A program made the translations under genes and the position numbers. Below, piece by piece: positions 36,501 through 43,440 of a stretch of 64,000 bases of DNA; the stretch's first letter is position 1; each line of letters begins with the position of its first letter. Origin of the DNA: CAYMZZ01 sp964395095 (lineage in GTDB: Bacteria; Bacteroidota; Bacteroidia; Chitinophagales; Chitinophagaceae); contig CAYMZZ010000001.1 in assembly GCA_964395095.1 (NCBI GenBank), positions 124,001 through 188,000 of the forward strand, read 5' to 3'. Below the pieces are notes generated by a model that worked only from the letters and a program-made list of their open reading frames with translations, had not been told where the DNA came from and made no database searches.

Positions 36501-36651
36501 CAATATTCAGAAAAAGGAGTTTGTGGAAACCAGCAATCGCCAGGGACTCCGTTACCTGCAAACCCTGTATGGATACATGACCGACCGGCCATTGCGGATT
36601 GAAGAGAACGAAAACTATTTTTCCATCTATATCCCATTACTGGAACACTAA
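33505..36651 (+). CDS. Propeller-type sensor kinase, LytS-like kinase domain
   Basis: Up to 1048 residues; the ATG at 33661 (MAFLSLTYLPQAQN) is another possible start and would place a short signal sequence at the N-terminus. Repeats such as GFMWFGTVGGVNRF, NIWLGTHGEHGI, LIWTGGNRG, FVWIATGAGINRL and IIWIATHSGLTSLD form the periplasmic propeller. A Y_Y_Y domain and one helix (near 823-843) follow. The kinase is of the His_kinase/LytS class with LKQQLNPHFLFNSLSSL (near 878) and ENAIKHN; the glycine-rich ATP lid is reduced, as is usual in this class. The LytTR regulator gene follows after 10 bp and is the obvious partner. Confidence 0.92.
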   Translation: MLIFNAMMQESMALLFTPSGSCENKKRHGPFPAFLIGTQTYALAFCRKAFFCMAFLSLTYLPQAQNAISFQKLTVSNGLNDGLIISIGQDKYGFMWFGTVGGVNRFNGREFTWFTHQPGQVTTPLSSFAETMSYDSSGRFWIGFETGLMQFDDAKQELVVIPELNGYRINAISAIDSQQLYIASSQGLLRFHAPTKKMEKLAETGGDSLFRAHAGGRIYDLYKKADWLYIAAAGGLWKYHLLSGKAIQIPVEHLKGSHVRAVCVDPVDNIWLGTHGEHGIIRVDRSGKSHSYQRYLLARPQTTINNINAMRVDGRGILWVATTSEGLLQYLPEADSFRHHRHQQALPQSISGDLQRALFVDRDGLIWTGGNRGANFFHPDKQLFQTILPFDRELDKRNRSMARSITEDRDGHLWMATFDGLSRYDIRNQTYKEWNNQPNLPNRIWYNSVRGVLADKDNFVWIATGAGINRLHAGQQQMEFIPHEKLPRWFYFNVNSDRNGWIWFACRDGDGFFWYDPADRSYHKLSEHPQLRAFAGLGGRVLYHDTKGRYWLGLNGNGLGYYDPQKGITRHFRTSDSVMAIAGDLVTDIKEDKFGIIWIATHSGLTSLDIDNNKTHNFKRAEGLLSNSTYSIAVDTMNRIWVATSRGINLIENDRVSISSFDTNDGLPTDEFWEHAGFSTRNGDIIFPSVNGFVRFNPLRYQSRKSSLPFYLSGVSVFNKPYKIEGNFADLKQLAFASSENYFTLSFTSLNYEHPGQSWYAYQLEGFDKDWVVTRQPEAHYTNVPGGNYRFRFKSSSDPSNWNVPEKYLDIQIATPLYRQIGFQASLLLLTASTGWYLYRRRRRKRDEMLQLRSKSQLLEKEKALVMYESLKQQLNPHFLFNSLSSLRSLIRSNPQEAGQFLDGLSRTYRYILQSRDTETVSLGDELRFAETYLQLQLTRFPRGLEWSNRVPVDLHSLRIVPVTIQNLMENAIKHNRIDPESPLLIEVLTEENNLVVRNNIQKKEFVETSNRQGLRYLQTLYGYMTDRPLRIEENENYFSIYIPLLEH

Positions 36652-36661
36652 AGCCATCAAC

Positions 36662-37429
36662 ATGAAAGCCGTTATCATCGAAGATGAGGAACTGATTGCC
36701 CGCGACCTGGTGGAGAAACTTCGCGAAGTGGAACCGGAGGTGGAAGTGGTAGAGATACTTCCCAGCCTCAAAACCGCCCGACGCTGGCTGATGCAAAATG
36801 CCGAGCCCGATCTTTTTTTTATGGATATCCAGTTATCAGACGGGGTCAGCTTCTCTATTTTTGAAGAATTCAAACTGAATTGCCCCGTTGTGTTTACCAC
36901 AGCTTATGACGAATATGCCATTCGCGCTTTTCGGGTAAATGGCGTAGACTATCTACTCAAGCCCGTGGAAGCCGAACAATTGAAAGCTGCGGTGGAAAAA
37001 TGCCGGGTCATTCACCAAAGCAGGCAGCCCTATCCACAGGCGATCCTTGATTTCCTGCAGCAAAGAAACAGCCTTCCGGCTACTAATGGATATAAGCAAA
37101 AGTTCATCGCCCAGGCCCGAAATCAATGGGTTCCTGTAAGCACATCAGATATCATGGCTTTTGAAAAAGATACCCTTTTTTATGTCCATACCCGGCAGGG
37201 CGAAAAACATATACTGAATTTTGAAAGTATGGAAGATATAGAGCAATTGCTCGACCCACAGCTTTATTATCGCGCTAACCGGCAGTGGATTATTCATGTG
37301 GATACAGTAAGGAGCGTAAAGCAGCTCGACAACCTGAAACTGACGGTTCAGCTTCAGCACCCCGCGGGCCGGCAGGTAGATATCAGTCGCGAAAAAGCAC
37401 CATTATTCAAGAAATGGCTTGATCGATAA
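36662..37429 (+). CDS. LytTR family response regulator
   Basis: 255 residues from the ATG at 36662 (MKAVIIEDEELIARD); an upstream in-frame start at 36599 would overlap the kinase. The receiver domain has the acidic pocket EDEE (7-10), phospho-acceptor Asp55 in FFMDIQLSDG and Lys in YLLKPVE near 104. The LytTR DNA-binding domain covers about 150-255 (DIMAFEKDTLFYVHTRQGEK, YYRANRQWIIHVDTV). It is the output partner of the preceding propeller kinase. Confidence 0.95.
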   Translation: MKAVIIEDEELIARDLVEKLREVEPEVEVVEILPSLKTARRWLMQNAEPDLFFMDIQLSDGVSFSIFEEFKLNCPVVFTTAYDEYAIRAFRVNGVDYLLKPVEAEQLKAAVEKCRVIHQSRQPYPQAILDFLQQRNSLPATNGYKQKFIAQARNQWVPVSTSDIMAFEKDTLFYVHTRQGEKHILNFESMEDIEQLLDPQLYYRANRQWIIHVDTVRSVKQLDNLKLTVQLQHPAGRQVDISREKAPLFKKWLDR

Positions 37430-37519
37430 CGCTTCGGCCTCTCTACACCACGGTTGGTGCGAATAAATTTTTCCCTGGCAGCATCAAACCGCAGCTTTGC
37501 ATTTGATAAATCAGACTCC

Positions 37520-37963
37520 ATGACGCCTGAAGAAATTGCGCAGATCAAGAAAAGCTGGAAACTCCTTCGCAGTCTCGACCCCTTGCTGGTGGCCGATGTC
37601 TTTTACAGCAAACTCTTCAGCCTCTACCCACCCCTGCGCCGGCTTTTTCCCGGGGAAATGGAAGCCCAGTATCGCAAACTGATGGATATGCTGGGTGTGC
37701 TGGTGGCACGGCTCGATAATGATAATACTAACGCGACTATTATCGCTGAAATGGGCGCGAGGCACCAGCAATACGGTGCCCGACCTGCGCATTACCGGCA
37801 TGTGGGCCATGCACTCATCTGGACCCTCCAAAAAGCCCTGGGAACATACGATACCGATCCCTGCCTGCTGGCCTGGAAAAAATGGTATGGGGAACTGGCT
37901 TCACAAATGATGAAGCAAACCGACAATCCTGTTCAGAGTTCCGACACTTCAATCACCCGGTAA
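37520..37963 (+). CDS. Globin family protein
   Basis: 147 residues from the ATG at 37520 (MTPEEIAQIKKSWKLL), the normal globin start; the frame is open further upstream without family resemblance. ADVFYSKLFSLYPPLRRLFP is the B-C-helix region with the distal Tyr typical of flavohaemoglobin-like globins. The proximal His is probably that in EMGARHQQYGARPAHYRHVG. It has the globin domain only, with no flavin reductase, so it is a single-domain haemoglobin for oxygen or nitric oxide. The tail overlaps the convergent PIG-L gene by 31 bp. Confidence 0.87.
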   Translation: MTPEEIAQIKKSWKLLRSLDPLLVADVFYSKLFSLYPPLRRLFPGEMEAQYRKLMDMLGVLVARLDNDNTNATIIAEMGARHQQYGARPAHYRHVGHALIWTLQKALGTYDTDPCLLAWKKWYGELASQMMKQTDNPVQSSDTSITR

Positions 37964-38832
37964 AATTCCCGGTCGAATATTCGAAAATAGAGCCAACCCG
38001 GATAGTAGCGGTACGAAGGCCATATCTGCTTTAGCGAATTCTGCTCGGTGGTATAGGCCGAAAGGGCCTGCTTTTTCTCTTTACCGTATTCCGATATGTC
38101 GAATTCAACATCAGGCAATGGCATGCCATTAATACCATGCAGTTTCTTTGCGTGGTGGTACACTTCCATATCCTTCATAATGCCCTCCGATTGTGAGGGA
38201 GGAAACACGGACTGATAAATGCGTTGTACGCTGAAGCCCGAGTCGTTCTTATGCTCCCGGCAATACTCAACCACCAGCCTGCTCACCAGGGTATGGTCGG
38301 GATGCCCATAGCCCCCGATGCTGTCGTCGAGCGAGAAGATGACCGTCGGGCGATGGAGTTCTATATAATTGGCAATGACCTTACGCATGGAGTCGATCTG
38401 AAAATTGAAAGCGAGGCTATCATAGGGAATAGCCATATAGGGTCTTTGCCCCAGGGTGTCGGTTCTTATGTTGAAATCAACGGGATCCACTCCTTCGAGG
38501 CCCTGGATCGCGGCCGCTTCCTGAAGGGCTTTTTTACGCAGAGGATTCCGGCGTGCATATTTTTCGCGGTAGATGCCCGCCTGCTGATAGAAGCAGAGCT
38601 GTCGAATCTTCCAGCCGGCGCGGGTCCATTGTATAAGGCTGCCGGTACTGCTTACAATATCGTCATCATGCGCCACAATGATCAGGGCCCGCTTATCGGG
38701 TGCGCTGGTATAAAAGGTATCTGCAGGATACTTTTCCCGGGCCGATTTCGTTGAAAGAGAGTACAGGTGGGCGCCAATGGCGAGGGCAAGGATGAGCAGT
38801 ATCGCAAGGATCCACCGCAATAATTTCTTCAT
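37933..38832 (-). CDS. PIG-L family deacetylase, membrane anchored
   Basis: 299 residues from the ATG at 38830-38832; a TTG three codons upstream is possible. An N-terminal helix (LLRWILAILLILALAIGAHL) anchors or exports the protein. The zinc site is AHDDDIVSSTGS (AHPDDE in most members, so Pro is replaced by Asp while His and the key Asp remain) with GHPDHTLVSR further on. The family removes acetyl groups from N-acetylglucosamine-type substrates. The substrate here is unknown. Its position outside the cytoplasmic membrane, inferred from the N-terminal helix, suggests an envelope glycan. Confidence 0.87.
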   Translation of the reverse strand: MKKLLRWILAILLILALAIGAHLYSLSTKSAREKYPADTFYTSAPDKRALIIVAHDDDIVSSTGSLIQWTRAGWKIRQLCFYQQAGIYREKYARRNPLRKKALQEAAAIQGLEGVDPVDFNIRTDTLGQRPYMAIPYDSLAFNFQIDSMRKVIANYIELHRPTVIFSLDDSIGGYGHPDHTLVSRLVVEYCREHKNDSGFSVQRIYQSVFPPSQSEGIMKDMEVYHHAKKLHGINGMPLPDVEFDISEYGKEKKQALSAYTTEQNSLKQIWPSYRYYPGWLYFRIFDREFYRVIEVSEL

Positions 38833-38922
38833 GTTGATCAAGATTTAAACGAAACTACAATAGGCGATATTTTCCCTTGTTGTATTATTCGGACATTTTT
38901 CCATTTTGGCTTAATTTAACAG

Positions 38923-39774
38923 ATGCCGGTAACCTTCCAAACACAATCCCCTAGCCCATTGCTCAGGCCTTATATACGCCACTACTTAAGTCTTCGTATG
39001 GGGGAAATAAAAGGGGCACAGCATTTTTTGTTGCCCGCCAAAACGGAGGAAGGCATTTTCATCAATACCGGGAACGAATCAGCCATCACCCGTGAAGGAA
39101 ATGCGGGCGGCGAGATTTCCGGCAACCCCTTTTGCTGCAAAATAAGGGGAGCCGTGGCGCAAGCATCGCTGCGTATCCATTTAGCCACTGAATTGGAAAT
39201 GTTTGTGATCGCTTTTCACCCGGGTGGCTTGCATAAATTTTTTGGACTTCCTGCCACGGAAATCGCCAATGCGTATACTCCCGCGCAATGGGTGCTGGGT
39301 GCTGAATGGGAAGAAATGGGAATACGGATACGCGAAACCCGGAGTTTTGCCGAACAGGTTCGAATGGCGGAAAAACAACTGCTAAGTAATTTCCCCGGCA
39401 TCTGCGATCGGGTTACCTCCATTGAACCGGTAATGGCGCAACTTAAAAATGGCCGATTGCTCCGGGTGGAGGAGATGGCCAGGCTGGCCTGCCTGAGTGA
39501 GCGCCAGTTCCGGCGGCGCTTTATTGAGCAGGTGGGCATATCGCCATCCCGTTTTTCCAGTATTTGTCGCTTACAACAAGTAGTGCAGGCGCGCCGGCTC
39601 AATCCCCAACAATCCTGGCGTTCCCTCGCATTCGAATGGGGCTATACCGATCAATCGCATTTGCTCAGAGACCTGAAGAACCTGCTCGGCATGCCAGGCT
39701 TTAACCAAACGCAGCCACAACATTACCTGTTTGTGGAGGGAACCAGTTATCGGGTGCTGGAAAACAATGGATAG
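38923..39774 (+). CDS. AraC family transcriptional regulator
   Basis: 283 residues. The N-terminal 150 residues look like the DUF6597-type sensor fold (RPYIRHYLSLRM, FVIAFHPGGLHKFFGLPATE). The C-terminal HTH_18 domain has RVEEMARLACLSERQFRRRF and ISPSRFSSICRLQQV, then SLAFEWGYTDQSHLLRDLK, the two helix-turn-helix units of AraC. Its target genes are not evident. It is divergent from the PIG-L gene (90 bp between starts), which is a candidate target. Confidence 0.9.
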   Translation: MPVTFQTQSPSPLLRPYIRHYLSLRMGEIKGAQHFLLPAKTEEGIFINTGNESAITREGNAGGEISGNPFCCKIRGAVAQASLRIHLATELEMFVIAFHPGGLHKFFGLPATEIANAYTPAQWVLGAEWEEMGIRIRETRSFAEQVRMAEKQLLSNFPGICDRVTSIEPVMAQLKNGRLLRVEEMARLACLSERQFRRRFIEQVGISPSRFSSICRLQQVVQARRLNPQQSWRSLAFEWGYTDQSHLLRDLKNLLGMPGFNQTQPQHYLFVEGTSYRVLENNG

Positions 39775-39850
39775 TCAGTGCTGGTATAATTGTAATGGTT
39801 AAATGCAAAACTTCGCTTACACTTCTCTACTATCAATTTTGAAGAAAGTT

Positions 39851-40010
39851 TACAACGCAACGAAGCCGCCCCGGCGAGGCAGGCGCATACAATACGTAAA
39901 GTTCGCGACGAGAGGTCTACAGTCAAATATTGTTGCACTTACTCATCGATCATATTCTTTAATAAGATCGTCGCGAACTTTGCGCATTCTTTGCGTCCGT
40001 TGCGGTAAAA
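39851..40010. repeat. TTTACCGCAACGGA-ended dispersed repeat, copy at 39.9 kb
   Basis: The left side reads ACAACGCAACGAAG and ends GTTCGCGACGAG. The right side starts ATCGTCGCGAACTTTGCGC and ends TTTGCGTCCGTTGCGGTAAA. An 11-bp exact complement (GTTCGCGACGA) links the sides. A GC-rich palindrome, CCGCCCCGGCGAGGCAGG at 39866-39883, sits inside the left side. Confidence 0.75.
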
Positions 40011-40066
40011 TCATCCAGCGCTTTCAGTACTGTCGCCCATAAAAAACACATCCTTCATACAAACCT

Positions 40067-40155
40067 GCCCGCCGGGGCGGATTCGAACCAGCACATCCGC
40101 CTGCGGCGGACACTACCACCTCAAAGTAGCGCGTCTATCAATTTCGTCACCATGC
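40067..40155 (-). pseudogene. Degenerate copy of tRNA-Leu(GAG)
   Basis: The D-arm, anticodon arm and T-loop match the intact tRNA-Leu located 54 bp away (CGAAATTGATAGACGCGC, TACTTTGAGGTGGTAGTG, GGTTCGAATCC). The acceptor ends no longer pair, the T-stem is broken, and the variable arm is replaced by TCCGCCTGCGGCGGA. It is therefore a decayed tandem duplicate, not a functional tRNA. The damaged 3' end is also GC-rich palindrome (CCTGCCCGCCGGGGCGG). Confidence 0.75.
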
Positions 40156-40164
40156 TTTAAAAAC

Positions 40165-40199
40165 AAATGACCTCCGGTAGCCATTACCGGAGGTCATTT
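40165..40199. terminator. Strong hairpin terminator after tRNA-Leu
   Basis: AAATGACCTCCGGTA and its exact complement form a 15-bp stem with a 5-nt loop. On the minus strand it starts 9 nt after the tRNA 3' end and is followed by TTTGTTTTT; on the plus strand TTTTG follows. It separates the intact tRNA from its degenerate copy. Confidence 0.87.
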
Positions 40200-40208
40200 T
40201 TTGAATCG

Positions 40209-40292
40209 TGCCCAAGACTGGATTCGAACCAGCACAGCCTTTCGGCCACTACCACCTCAAAGTAGCGCGTCTACCAATTTCGCCACCTGGGC
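40209..40292 (-). tRNA. tRNA-Leu (anticodon GAG)
   Basis: 84 nt with a class II variable arm. The acceptor GCCCAGG pairs with CTTGGGC, with discriminator A. The D-arm is AAATTGGTAGACGC. The anticodon stem is CTACT/GGTAG with loop TTGAGGT, giving GAG for CUC and CUU codons. The variable arm is GCCGAAAGGC-like and the T-arm CTGGTTCGAATCCAG. CCA is not encoded, in line with the other tRNAs here. Confidence 0.93.
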
Positions 40293-40346
40293 AGGGGGAT
40301 GCAAATATAGGATGATTTGATGAATTGCTGATTCATCGCTTCCAAA

Positions 40347-41507
40347 TTATCCGGCCGTTTTGGGAAGGATTATCCGGAAGGTAGTACCCTTGCCAGGCTC
40401 TGATTGCCGCACAAATATTTCGCCACGGTGATATTGCACAATGATGCGCTTCGACAGGCTCAACCCCAGGCCCCAGCCTCTTTTTTTGGTGGTAAACCCC
40501 GGTTGAAAAACCTGCCGGATATGCTGGGCCGAAATGCCTTTGCCGGTATCCGTCACATCTATCTGAATACGCCCTTCCTTTTCCTGGCGGATATCAATAT
40601 CAATACTGCCCTTTCCTTCCATGGCATCCAGTGCATTCTTGAGCAGGTTCTCTATAACCCAGTCGAAAAGGGGTGGCGACACCATCGCTTCGAGCCGCTC
40701 CTGGCCATGGGTGTGTACGGTCATCTGCACTTTACCCGGCGCCCGCTTGCGGATATAGTCCACCATTTGATAAATGGCGTGTATGATATCAGTAGGCTCC
40801 AGTTGCGGGCTGCTGCCGATCTTACCAAAGCGATCTGATACCAGCCGAAGGCGATTTACATCCTTCGACAATTCCGGAATAATTTCCTGGTAACGCGGAT
40901 CATCGCGCATCACTTCTACCCAGCCCTCCAGCGAGGATACGGGCGTACCCAACTGATGGGCCGTTTCCTTGGCCATACCCGCCCATACCTGGTTCTGTAC
41001 CGATCGATAGCTTCCCCTTAACGCGAGTACGGTTACCACGATAAATAAACCCACAATCAATAACTGAATCAGCGGATAGTAGCGCACTTCGTTCAGCAAT
41101 GGAGTGTGACCATAGTAATAATAATTGACCTTGGTACTGTCGATCGGATCCACATATACGATGGGTGGGTTTATTCCACGTAATGATTCCAGTTGTTGCC
41201 GGAGATAACCATCTTCGCTGGCCACACGCGTAGAATCCATATTCACGAAATTGGTGATGCTATCCTTTTCATTGGTTTCAATGATCGGTATATCCGTATT
41301 ATCATTGATGATCTTAAAAGGCAGGCGTATATCTGTAATATCGGGATTGAGCAGGGATTTACTGGCTTCGGCCCATTGCTCCACTTTGATGCGTTCATCG
41401 CGGGCGATCTTTTTGGCCAGGTATTGGGAATACACGATGGTACCGCTGACAATGGCGATGGCCACAGCCGCTAAAGCGGTACGCCAGTTGAGCAAATAAG
41501 AAAGCAT
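40347..41507 (-). CDS. Membrane sensor histidine kinase
   Basis: 386 residues from the ATG at 41505-41507 (MLSYLLNWRTALAAVAIAIV); an upstream extension to 41555 runs to the next gene's start. Two helices (about 8-28 and 150-172) enclose an outer segment of about 120 residues without a known sensor fold. The H-box is MAKETAHQLGTPVSSLEGW, a variant common in Bacteroidota. ENLLKNALDAME, DTGKGIS and GWGLGLSL complete the ATP domain. No regulator is adjacent. Its start is 49 bp from the divergent glycosyltransferase start, so their promoters must overlap. Confidence 0.9.
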   Translation of the reverse strand: MLSYLLNWRTALAAVAIAIVSGTIVYSQYLAKKIARDERIKVEQWAEASKSLLNPDITDIRLPFKIINDNTDIPIIETNEKDSITNFVNMDSTRVASEDGYLRQQLESLRGINPPIVYVDPIDSTKVNYYYYGHTPLLNEVRYYPLIQLLIVGLFIVVTVLALRGSYRSVQNQVWAGMAKETAHQLGTPVSSLEGWVEVMRDDPRYQEIIPELSKDVNRLRLVSDRFGKIGSSPQLEPTDIIHAIYQMVDYIRKRAPGKVQMTVHTHGQERLEAMVSPPLFDWVIENLLKNALDAMEGKGSIDIDIRQEKEGRIQIDVTDTGKGISAQHIRQVFQPGFTTKKRGWGLGLSLSKRIIVQYHRGEIFVRQSEPGKGTTFRIILPKTAG

Positions 41508-41555
41508 GCCCGAATTTAAGGCCTGCTGACTTACATTTGAACAAAATAATCCCAA

Positions 41556-42584
41556 TTGCCGCCGCTTGTTGCTATCGTAATCCTCAACTGGAATGGACGT
41601 AAGGTACTGGAGCAGTTTCTGCCTTCGGTATTAAGGAGCAGCTATCCCCATTATCAGGTAGTGCTGGCCGATAATGCCAGTACGGATGATTCCTGTGCCT
41701 GGGTAGCGCAGCAGTATCCGCAGGTACGCATAATAGCGATGGAACAAAACCGGGGCTATGCTGGGGGGTACAACAGGGCCTTGCAGGATATTGCGGCTGA
41801 TTATTATGTATTGCTCAATTCGGATGTGGAAGTGCAGCCGGGCTGGCTGGAGCCCATGATCCGGCTCATGGAAGCCGATCCGCAGATTGCAGCCTGCCAG
41901 CCACGCATTCTTTCCTATACGGAGCGCGACCAGTTTGAATATGCCGGCGCTGCAGGGGGCTGGCTCGATGCCTGGGGCTACCCCTTTTGTCGGGGCCGGG
42001 TATTTGATACGGTAGAGAAAGACCTGGGCCAGTATAACGATAGCCGCCCTGTTTTCTGGGCCAGCGGTGCCGCCTTGCTCATAAGGTCCCGTTGCTTTCA
42101 TGAAATGCGGGGATTCGATCCTTATTTTTTTGCGCACCAGGAAGAAATTGACCTCTGCTGGCGCCTGCAACACGCCGGCCATAAAATTTATGTGGAACCT
42201 GCCAGCATCGTGTACCACCTGGGAGGTGGCACTTTACCACAAGGAAACCCGCGCAAGACCTATCTCAATTTCCGCAACAACCTGATCATGCTGTGGAAAA
42301 ACCTGCCAGCAGGTGAACGTTTCTGGAAGGTCCCCATCCGGTATTGCCTCGATGGCCTGGCAGCCTGGAAAGAACTCATTGGAGGAAAACCGCGCTTGTT
42401 CTGGGCTATCGTGAAAGCCCATCTGCACGTAATGGGCTGGTGGCTCTTTCATCGGAAAAAAAGCCCCTACCCCGCTCAAAAAACAAAGCAACTTCAGGGA
42501 CAATACAAGGGCTTGTTGCCCTGGCAGTATTTTGGAAAGAAGATAAGAACGTTTAAGGAGCTGGCACCAGGGAGTGGAAAGTAG
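41556..42584 (+). CDS. Glycosyltransferase family 2
   Basis: 342 residues. The N-terminus VAIVILNWNGRKVLEQFLPS, then VLADNASTDDS (nucleotide-binding Asp) and VLLNSDVEVQPGW (DxD-equivalent) define the GT-A fold, close to rhamnosyltransferase-like GT2 enzymes. FFAHQEEIDLCWRLQHAGH is the acceptor-side motif. The start is TTG at 41556. The last codons (GGG AGT GGA AAG TAG) lie within the following 7-mer repeat, so the C-terminal GSGK is repeat-derived. It stands apart from the polysaccharide cluster; acceptor unknown. Confidence 0.88.
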   Translation: MPPLVAIVILNWNGRKVLEQFLPSVLRSSYPHYQVVLADNASTDDSCAWVAQQYPQVRIIAMEQNRGYAGGYNRALQDIAADYYVLLNSDVEVQPGWLEPMIRLMEADPQIAACQPRILSYTERDQFEYAGAAGGWLDAWGYPFCRGRVFDTVEKDLGQYNDSRPVFWASGAALLIRSRCFHEMRGFDPYFFAHQEEIDLCWRLQHAGHKIYVEPASIVYHLGGGTLPQGNPRKTYLNFRNNLIMLWKNLPAGERFWKVPIRYCLDGLAAWKELIGGKPRLFWAIVKAHLHVMGWWLFHRKKSPYPAQKTKQLQGQYKGLLPWQYFGKKIRTFKELAPGSGK

Positions 42585-42721
42585 GGAGTAGATAGTAGGG
42601 AGTAGGGAGTAGATAGTAGGGAGTAGAAAGTCGGAAAAATAAATGTATACGTACCATTTCCCAAATCAACTTACTACTTACTACTTACAACTTACTACTT
42701 ACTACGTAAAACGTACAACTT
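42571..42721. repeat. 7-mer element after the glycosyltransferase gene
   Basis: The left arm 42571-42634 is built of AGTGGAA, AGTAGGG, AGTAGAT, AGTAGGG units and includes the stop codon TAG (42582-42584). The right arm 42670-42721 is seven units: CTTACTA, CTTACTA, CTTACAA, CTTACTA, CTTACTA, CGTAAAA, CGTACAA. The arms are only partly complementary because they come from two related families. Confidence 0.85.
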
Positions 42722-42763
42722 TTCACTTTTCTTCCCTATTTTTGCCCCCGAAAACAAATTCCC

Positions 42764-42985
42764 ATGAGCGCAGCCAATCAAGAATTCCAGGAAGAACTGA
42801 AAAAAGTACAGGATCGCGATTTTACCCATAACTGGGTTTCCTCATCGGCCTTTATTTTCTACCTGAGCGTGGCCTGTATTGTAGCATTTGCTTTTGGCGG
42901 ATGTTATAAATTATATACCAAGCGTTACGAAAAGCCCAAAGTGACGATCCAGGAGAGTTCGCTCTACACACCGAAGTACAAATAA
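42764..42985 (+). CDS. Small membrane protein, 73 aa
   Basis: A charged N-terminal part (SAANQEFQEELKKVQDRDFT) precedes one membrane helix (about 27-47: SAFIFYLSVACIVAFAFGGC) and a basic tail ending KVTIQESSLYTPKYK. TATTTTTG at 42737-42744 is a likely -7 element just upstream, which supports a real gene. No family recognised. It precedes tRNA-Gly on the same strand. Confidence 0.6.
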   Translation: MSAANQEFQEELKKVQDRDFTHNWVSSSAFIFYLSVACIVAFAFGGCYKLYTKRYEKPKVTIQESSLYTPKYK

Positions 42986-43067
42986 TTTTTTTTAGAAAAA
43001 TTTTTTTGCAATTGGGCAATCGCCTATTTTTGCAACCCCTTCGTTCTTTGTGTGTTGAACGAGAAAA

Positions 43068-43140
<73 letters not shown>

Positions 43141-43141
43141 C

Positions 43142-43170
43142 AAAAACTCCCGCCATAGCGGGAGTTTTTT
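43142..43170 (+). terminator. Hairpin between tRNA-Gly and tRNA-Leu
   Basis: AAAACTCCCGC, CATA, GCGGGAGTTTTTT: an 8-bp GC-rich core extended by A/T pairs, with a T run. It lies just after tRNA-Gly. Either tRNA-Leu has its own promoter or the hairpin is a processing signal. Confidence 0.75.
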
Positions 43171-43187
43171 ATTTCTAAAAGTCTATT

Positions 43188-43273
43188 GCCCTGGTGGTGA
43201 AATTGGTAGACACGCAGGACTTAAAATCCTGTTCGCAGCAATGCGAGTGCGGGTTCAACTCCCGCCTGGGGCA
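43188..43273 (+). tRNA. tRNA-Leu (anticodon TAA)
   Basis: 86 nt, class II. The acceptor GCCCTGG pairs with CTGGGGC (with G-T pairs), with discriminator A. The D-arm is AAATTGGTAGACACGC. The anticodon stem is CAGGA/TCCTG with loop CTTAAAA. A variable arm of the form TTCGCAGCAATGCGAG and T-arm GCGGGTTCAACTCCCGC complete it. It reads UUA and UUG. CCA is not encoded. Confidence 0.95.
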
Positions 43274-43274
43274 C

Positions 43275-43438
43275 AGTTTTTTGAGTTTATAGTTATAAGT
43301 TTAAAGTTTTAAGTTTTGGTGTATCGTTATACCAATGAATAGTTAGGTAGAACCATTTGCAGCTATATAGCGGAAAAAGGTAATGCCAAATAATTCTACA
43401 AAAACTTATAACCTATAACTTACAACTTAATACTCCCC
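43275..43438. repeat. 7-mer inverted-repeat element between tRNA-Leu and DUF2130
   Basis: The left arm ends with the exact-period units AGTTATA, AGTTTAA, AGTTTTA, AGTTTTG (43291-43318) and begins directly after the tRNA. The right arm 43404-43438 is ACTTATA, ACCTATA, ACTTACA, ACTTAAT, ACTCCCC and ends 2 nt before the DUF2130 ATG. The middle of 85 nt is unremarkable. Confidence 0.85.
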
Positions 43439-43440
43439 TA

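Noticed and set aside
40067..40292. Attachment site of an integrated element at tRNA-Leu
   Set aside because: The two tRNA copies are only about 54 bp apart with a terminator between them. There is no integrase or cargo, and the copy resembles the whole tRNA, not just its 3' end.
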